Positions 59,354-64,000 of a DNA stretch of 64,000 nt are shown here, in pieces. Source of the DNA: Basidiobolus meristosporus CBS 931.73 (Eukaryota; Basidiobolomycota; Basidiobolomycetes; Basidiobolales; Basidiobolaceae); NCBI GenBank assembly GCA_002104905.1, contig MCFE01000471.1:1-64000 (forward strand), written 5' to 3'. Within the stretch, counting starts at the first letter, position 1; the number at the start of each line of letters is the position of its first letter. The translations under genes were made by a program, and so were the position numbers. The notes below the pieces were generated by a model. It worked only from the letters and a program-made list of their open reading frames with translations, was not told the DNA's origin and did not search any database.

Positions 59354-59610
59354 TGGATCCAACAAAATTTGATCAATAAATTGATGTGTGCTCATTGGGA
59401 GATGGTTGACCAACCACTGGGCAAAGTAAAGGCTCTGATTGGCTGAAATCCTTGAAATGCTAATTGGCCAGATTTGCCTAGTAAATTTGGCCAGTGATCA
59501 CCCAGAAATTCCTCTCAGTTCCCCCAGTCTACTGGCCATTCCGGCCACAATTCAGCTACCGCAAACCAGTATAACTTAGCTCAGATATATTCAGATTCTC
59601 ACTTCTCAGG

Positions 59611-59729
59611 CCTGGCTTTCCAGGAAACCACTCTCAGACCTAGCTAACTAGGAAATATAGTACCATTCAGCTTCTCAACTCTCAGATCTGGCTTACCAGG
59701 AAGATATCTGTCAGACCTAGCTTTCTAGG
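59611..59729 (+). repeat. Four hairpin repeats in SINE-1
   Basis: Palindromic 14-mers CCTGGCTTTCCAGG (59,611), CCTAGCTAACTAGG (59,639), TCTGGCTTACCAGG (59,687) and CCTAGCTTTCTAGG (59,716), each preceded by a TCAGR-like lead. Paired changes keep the stems. Confidence 0.75.
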
Positions 59730-59818
59730 AATAACTTCAGATTAACTTGGCTTCTTTAGATACTTGTCATAAGTAAATAAAGATTTCACCACTTGGTGAC
59801 TTTCCTCCCCCCTAAATT

Positions 59819-60226
59819 TGTTGAGACACACACTAAACCAAAAGGTTCAGTAATATTTATTTATATTTTTCTGATCAAGTTGAATTAGTAAGCACCAAGA
59901 GACTGGACTAATTGAAATCTAATTGGGTGTTGAAAGTGCATAAGATAAATGAGAAATTGCATCATTAATCAGCTGATGTCTTGGCAACTACTAAGTGGTT
60001 GGATGGATCTCCAATGACTAATCCTTTGGAAAGGCTTAGCAGATCAGCTAAGGATGTAATGACCACTTGAAAATTGATCAGGTGTGACAGCTAAAAATAG
60101 ATTCTGAGAGGTGATAACATAAACCATAACAGGGATTACTTATGTTTGGGTTAAGGAAAATCAGTTAGGGTACTAGATTTTCTAACGGAGTAAAATTGGC
60201 TAAGTTTTAAATGTTGATGCACAACA
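59819..60226 (+). repeat. Solo LTR of a third LTR family (408 bp)
   Basis: It starts TGTTGAGAC and ends GCACAACA, with no coding sequence. It separates the SINE-1 tail from truncated LINE-2. The flanking five bases (AAATT and CCTTT) differ, so it is not a simple insertion with its own duplication. Orientation is not determined with certainty. Confidence 0.6.
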
Positions 60227-61024
60227 CCTTTCCTTCCTACTGGACTAGACTTTGGAGCACACCTGAAGAAGAGAATTATCCTGGCAAGACAGGCACTCCA
60301 CAAGCTACTGGCTGTAACTCCTCCTACAACCTCAGCTCCCAGCTGCCTCCTACTACTCAAGCAGTTTGTCTTCCCTGTCCTGGAATTTGCTTACCACTTC
60401 TCTCTCTTACTTCTAGAGACTACACTAAGCTTGACATGTTTGCAGTCTGGTGCATTACATCCCTGGTACCTCATCTGCCTGAATGCCCCTACAGACATGC
60501 TATTCTTGGTGCTTTTGGGTTTATGCCCTATAAGATCAGACTTCTCTACCTTAGAACCAGATTGTATCTCAGACTTCACCACTGCAACAACCCATTAATC
60601 AAGGCCTGGAAGAGAACACACCACACTACACCTGGCTCCTGCTGGAGAACTATACTTGGAGATCCTGAAGTCAAGAAGTTTGCTCACTGTATTCTGCAGT
60701 CAGAAAAACCCAAGCTGGCCTTCCTGAAGTACTTAACAGACCTTTGGCAGCAATATCTGAAGCAGCACACTCCCTTTATGATGAGTATGAATCCTTATCA
60801 CATTCCCCTTATCAATGTTGTTCACAAATGATTCTTACCTCTCTTGCTACCCCCCTTCCCACTGAACAGTGTCTTGAGTACAGAAGAACTATCATCTCTC
60901 CTTATTTACTTACCTACAAATTCCCCTCTGCTACACACTCCTGTATCAAAGCTACAAAAGTAGTGCTGGCTTCTTTGTTTCAACTGAAATAAAGATTTCA
61001 CCTGTTGGTGACTGTCTCCCCCCT
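60227..61024 (+). mobile_element. LINE-2: 5'-truncated LINE copy
   Basis: Matches LINE-1 from about 58,487 to the tail. It has a 1-nt loss near 60,390 and a stop near 60,830. The tail has the intact stem-loop and ends CCCCCCTA, directly followed by SINE sequence. Confidence 0.88.
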
Positions 61025-61138
61025 ACCTCCAGCCACAATACTGCTACCTTAAACCAGTACAACTCACCAGAGTTATACTCAAATTCTCACCTCTCAGGCC
61101 TGGCTTTCCCTAGCTTACTAGGTATAACCTCAGTTTTG
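61025..61138 (+). mobile_element. SINE-2: fragment of the SINE body
   Basis: Matches SINE-1 from about 59,540 (CCACAATTCAGCTACC-like), including the CTCAGGCCTGGCTTTCC unit and a CCTAGCTTACTAGG hairpin. It has no head and no tail. It abuts LINE-2 on the left and a copia-family LTR on the right. Confidence 0.7.
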
Positions 61139-61264
61139 TTGTAAGAGTCTTGGAGATATTGGAAGTGATTGGGAGAACAGGTAGATTATGTGGTTTTCAC
61201 TTAATGATTTATTGAATGTAAAAGTAGTATTTATACTTTTACATGGTCTTGGCATTACAAATAC
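61139..61264 (-). repeat. Partial LTR of the copia-2/3/4 family
   Basis: About 126 bp beginning TGTTGTAAGAGTC, matching the start of 29,707-30,038. It is interrupted by the LINE-3 tail; the rest of the LTR is not in the window. Confidence 0.8.
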
Positions 61265-63079
61265 TTAGGGTTAGGGGGGGAGACAGTCACCAACCGGTGA
61301 AATCTTTATTTCAGTTGAAACAAAGAAGCCAGCGCTACTGTTGTAGCTTTGATACAAGAGTGTGTAGCTGAGGGGAATTTGTAGGTAAGTTAATAAGAAG
61401 TAATGATAGTTCTTCAGTGCTCAAGACACTGTTCAGTGGGATGGGGGGTAGCAAGAGAGGTAGGAATGACTTGTGAACAACATTAATGAGGGGAATGTGA
61501 TAAGGATTGATATTCATCATAAAGGGAGTGTGCTGCTGCAGATATTGCTGCCAAAGGTCTGTCAAGTACTTCAGGTAGGCCAGCTTGGGTTTTTCTGACT
61601 GCAGAATAAATTCAGCAAACTTCTTGACTTCAGGATCTCCAAGTATAGTTCTCCAGCAGGAGCCAGGTGTAGTGTGGTGTGTTCTCTTCCAGGCCTTAAT
61701 CAGTGGGTTGTTGCAGTTGTGAAGTCTGAGGTATAATCTGGTTCTAAGGTAGAGAAGTCTGATCTTATAGGGCATAAACCCAAAAGCACCAAGAATAGCA
61801 TGTCTGTAGGGGCATTCAGGCAAATGAGGCACCAAGGAGGTAATGCACCATACTGCAAACTTGTCAAGCTTAGTGCAGTCTCTAGAAGTAAGAGAGAGAA
61901 GTGGTAAGCCAAATTCCAGGACAGGGAAGACAAACTGCTTGAGTAGAAGGAGGCAGCTGGGAGCTGAAGTTGTGGGAGGAGTAACAGCCAGTAGCTTGTG
62001 GAGTGCCTGTCTTGCCAGGATAATTCTCTTCTTCAGGTGTGCTCCAGAGTCTAGTCCAGTAGGAAGGAAAGGAAAGCCAAGATATGTAGCAGAAACCTGA
62101 GCAGGTAGAGTGGAGTTCTCCAAGTTGATGGGAGAGCCCAAAGGTACTGTCTTTGCAATGGAAAGCTGGAGATTATTCTTCTGCAGATACTGGTGGATGG
62201 TCTGAGAGTCTTGTTGCACATTGGAGGAGGATATTCTGATGTCATCAGCAAAGAGAGTAACCAGGCAGTCAGCTGAGAGTCTTGGGAAATCATTCAGGAA
62301 GATGGCAAACAGTATAAGACCAAGCACAGAGCCTTGAACCACTCCATTAGGAACTGAGAACACAGCTGATTGCTCACTTGGGTGCAGAATTCTTGCTTGT
62401 GGATCCAGAAACAGAGACCTGACAAGGAGGGTGAGAGAGGTACTGGAGAAGCATTGCAACTTGGACCAAAGCAGATTTCTGTCAACTGAATCAAAGGCCT
62501 TAGTAATATCAAACAGAACAGAGGGATACTTGCACTGGAGAAAGTGATCTTGGCTAAGTATGACTGCATATTCCAAGGAGAGGCCAGGAACAAAGCCAAA
62601 CTGTGCAGGATGAAACTTGAGGGAGTCAGAGTAGAGCTCCTGAGCAAGCAGAAGCTCAAACACCTTTCTGCAGGTGGGCAGCAGAGATATTGGCCTGTAG
62701 GAGCTAGGATCCAGGTGCTTTCCTTTACCCTTGTACAGTGGCAGAACATTTGCAAAGGACCATTCCTCAGGAGTAGAAAGCTGGGCTGAGCATTGCTGAA
62801 ACAGTGGAAGCAGAAGTGCAGACATGGCCTTGGTACTAGTCTTCAGAAGCTCATAAGAGATTGTGTCCACACCTGGAGCAGTAGAGTTGGGAAGCCTCTT
62901 GAGCACATTATGGATTCTCCTTTGATCAAGTGCAAGTGGGATGGGCAGAGTTGTGAAGTCAGGATGAAAGCCAGGAGTTGGTACTGCTTTGTAGAGAAGA
63001 AGATGTTAGCCAGCTGTTCTGTTGAAGGTAACTTCCTGGAAGAGGCCTCATTGCCTGTAGAGTCTTGATACTGTTCTTG
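61265..63079 (-). mobile_element. LINE-3: 5'-truncated LINE copy with two TTAGGG repeats at its 3' end
   Basis: The minus-strand copy runs from a 5' truncation at 63,079 to the tail at 61,271. Its plus-strand 3' boundary reads TTAGGGTTAGGGGGGG (61,265-61,280), then the stem-loop with loop GGTT. The 523-codon RT frame at 61,335-62,906 is open, including FADD. It is interrupted only at its 5' end near 62,950-63,070, where the sequence rejoins a more upstream part of LINE-1. Confidence 0.9.
61335..62906 (-). pseudogene. LINE-3 reverse transcriptase, N-terminus missing
   Basis: The RT from the motif LKRLPNSTAPGVDTISYE to the normal C-terminus is uninterrupted, and only a few residues differ from LINE-1 (for example GSVLGLI for GSVLGPI). 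The endonuclease is absent. It may still yield a protein if transcribed, but it could not nick a target by itself. Confidence 0.88.
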
Positions 63080-64000
63080 TTAGGGGGGAGACAGTCACCA
63101 ACAGGTGAAATCTTTATTTCAGTTGAAACAAAGAAGCCAGCGCTACTGTTGTAGCTTTGATACAAGAGTGTGTAGCTGAGGGGAATTTGTAGGTAAGTTA
63201 ATAAGAAGTGATGATAGTTCTTCAGTGCTCAAGACACTGTTGAGTGGGAAGGGGGGTAGCAAGAGAGGTAAGAATGACTTGTGAACAACATTAATGAGGG
63301 GAATGTGATAAGGATTGATATTCATCATAAAGGGAGTGTGCTGCTGCAGATATTGCTGCCAAAGGTCTGTCAAGTACTTCAGGTAGGCCAGCTTGGGTTT
63401 TTCTGACTGCAGAATAAATGCAGCAAACTTCTTGACTTCAGGATCTCCAAGTATAGTTCTCCAGCAGGAGCCAGGTGTTGTGTGGTGTGTTCTCTTCCAG
63501 GCCTTAATCAGTGGGTTATTGCAGTTGTGAAGTCTGAGGTATAATCTGGTTCTAAGGTAGAGAAGTCTGATCTTATAGGGCATAAACCCAAAAGCACCAA
63601 GAATAGCATGTCTGTAGGGGCATTCAGGCAAATGAGGCACCAAGGAGGTAATGCACCATACTGCAAACTTGTCAAGCTTAGTGCAGTCTCTAGAAGTAAG
63701 AGAGAGAAGTGGTAAGCCAAATTCCAGGACAGGGAAGACAAACTGCTTGAGTAGAAGGAGGCAGCTGGGAGCTGAAGTTGTAGGAGGAGTAACAGCCAGT
63801 AGCTTGTGGAGTGCCTGTCTTGCCAGGATAATTCTCTTCTTCAGGTGTGCTCCAGAGTCTAGTCCAGTAGGAAGGAAAGGAAAGCCAAGATATGTAGCAG
63901 AAACCTGAGCAGGTAAGTGGAGTTCTCCAAGTTGATGGGAGAGCCCAAAGGTACTGTCTTTGCAATGGAAAGCTGGAGATTATTCTTCTGCAGATACTGG
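63080..64000 (-). mobile_element. LINE-4: LINE copy running off the right edge
   Basis: The tail begins TTAGGGGGG at 63,080, joined directly to the truncated 5' end of LINE-3. The stem-loop has loop TGTT. The C-terminal RT frame is open at 63,143-63,643 and continues in other frames after a 1-nt change near 63,915 (CAGGTAAGTGG against CAGGTAGAGTGG). The 5' end is outside the window. Confidence 0.9.

Larger units (their letters stand above)
59289..59815 (+). mobile_element. SINE-1: tRNA-derived SINE sharing the LINE 3' end
   Basis: 527 bp, beginning directly after the LINE-1 CTAA. The head has an A-box-like TAGCCTTGTGG (59,300-59,310) and a B-box GGTTCAAATCC (59,343-59,353) at tRNA-like spacing. 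The body has four hairpin units at 59,611-59,729. The 3' part (TGGCTTCTTT.., AATAAAGATTTCACC, TCACC-ACTT-GGTGA, C-run ending CTAA) is homologous to the LINE tail. It has no coding capacity and would depend on the LINE protein. Confidence 0.85.

Noticed and set aside
59297-59360. Candidate tRNA gene
   Set aside because: The A and B boxes are good, but acceptor and T-stem pairing is poor and the unit continues into a repeated element with a LINE-like tail; called a SINE head instead.
61265-61276. Telomere
   Set aside because: Only two TTAGGG units, followed by retrotransposon sequence; interpreted as the tail or target of a LINE, not a chromosome end.

Overview
The window is eukaryotic and almost certainly from a fungus with a large, repeat-rich genome. 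Genes in the middle have many short introns (about 50-80 nt; up to 180 nt in ypt1) with GT..AG ends, and they include a velvet-family regulator, a secreted chitin-deacetylase-like enzyme, a GID/CTLH-type WD40 protein and a fungal-type C2H2 factor. Genus and phylum cannot be fixed from the sequence. The gene island looks less AT-rich than the flanking repeats.

Positions 1-30,038 are a nest of transposons. The host is a two-gene, Tnp2-type DNA transposon (copy A, minus strand) that continues off the left edge behind a Ty3/gypsy element. Into A went copia-1 (2,914-7,596, 5-bp target duplication), a second copy of the DNA transposon (B, 10,811-15,043, 3-bp duplication) and copia-2 (15,884-24,984). 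A third copy (C, 17,357-22,212, 3-bp duplication) then landed inside copia-2. A itself sits in a fourth Tnp2 fragment (D). A recombined solo LTR, another Tnp2 piece (E) and a 3'-truncated copia-4 follow.

Positions 30,847-51,032 form the gene island: ypt1/RAB1 GTPase (+), WDR26/Gid7-like WD40 protein (+), CE4 polysaccharide deacetylase (-), C2H2 zinc-finger factor (+), velvet protein (-), secreted S1 serine protease (-) and a calmodulin-kinase-like kinase (-). They look like independent genes rather than a pathway cluster. The gaps at 38,961-43,313, 44,302-47,270 and 51,033-52,326 hold no gene I can support.

Positions 52,327-64,000 are a second repeat block. It has a nearly intact copia-3 (+), four copies of one LINE (two on each strand) and three copies of a tRNA-derived SINE. 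LINE and SINE share the same 3' end: an AATAAAGATTTCACC-type stretch, a small stem-loop and a C-run ending in CTAA. They are joined head to tail at this telomere-like end (CCCTAA is the complement of TTAGGG). This tail-sharing, tail-stacking LINE/SINE pair is the most interesting system in the window. The divergent two-gene Tnp2 transposon with a repetitive second protein is next.
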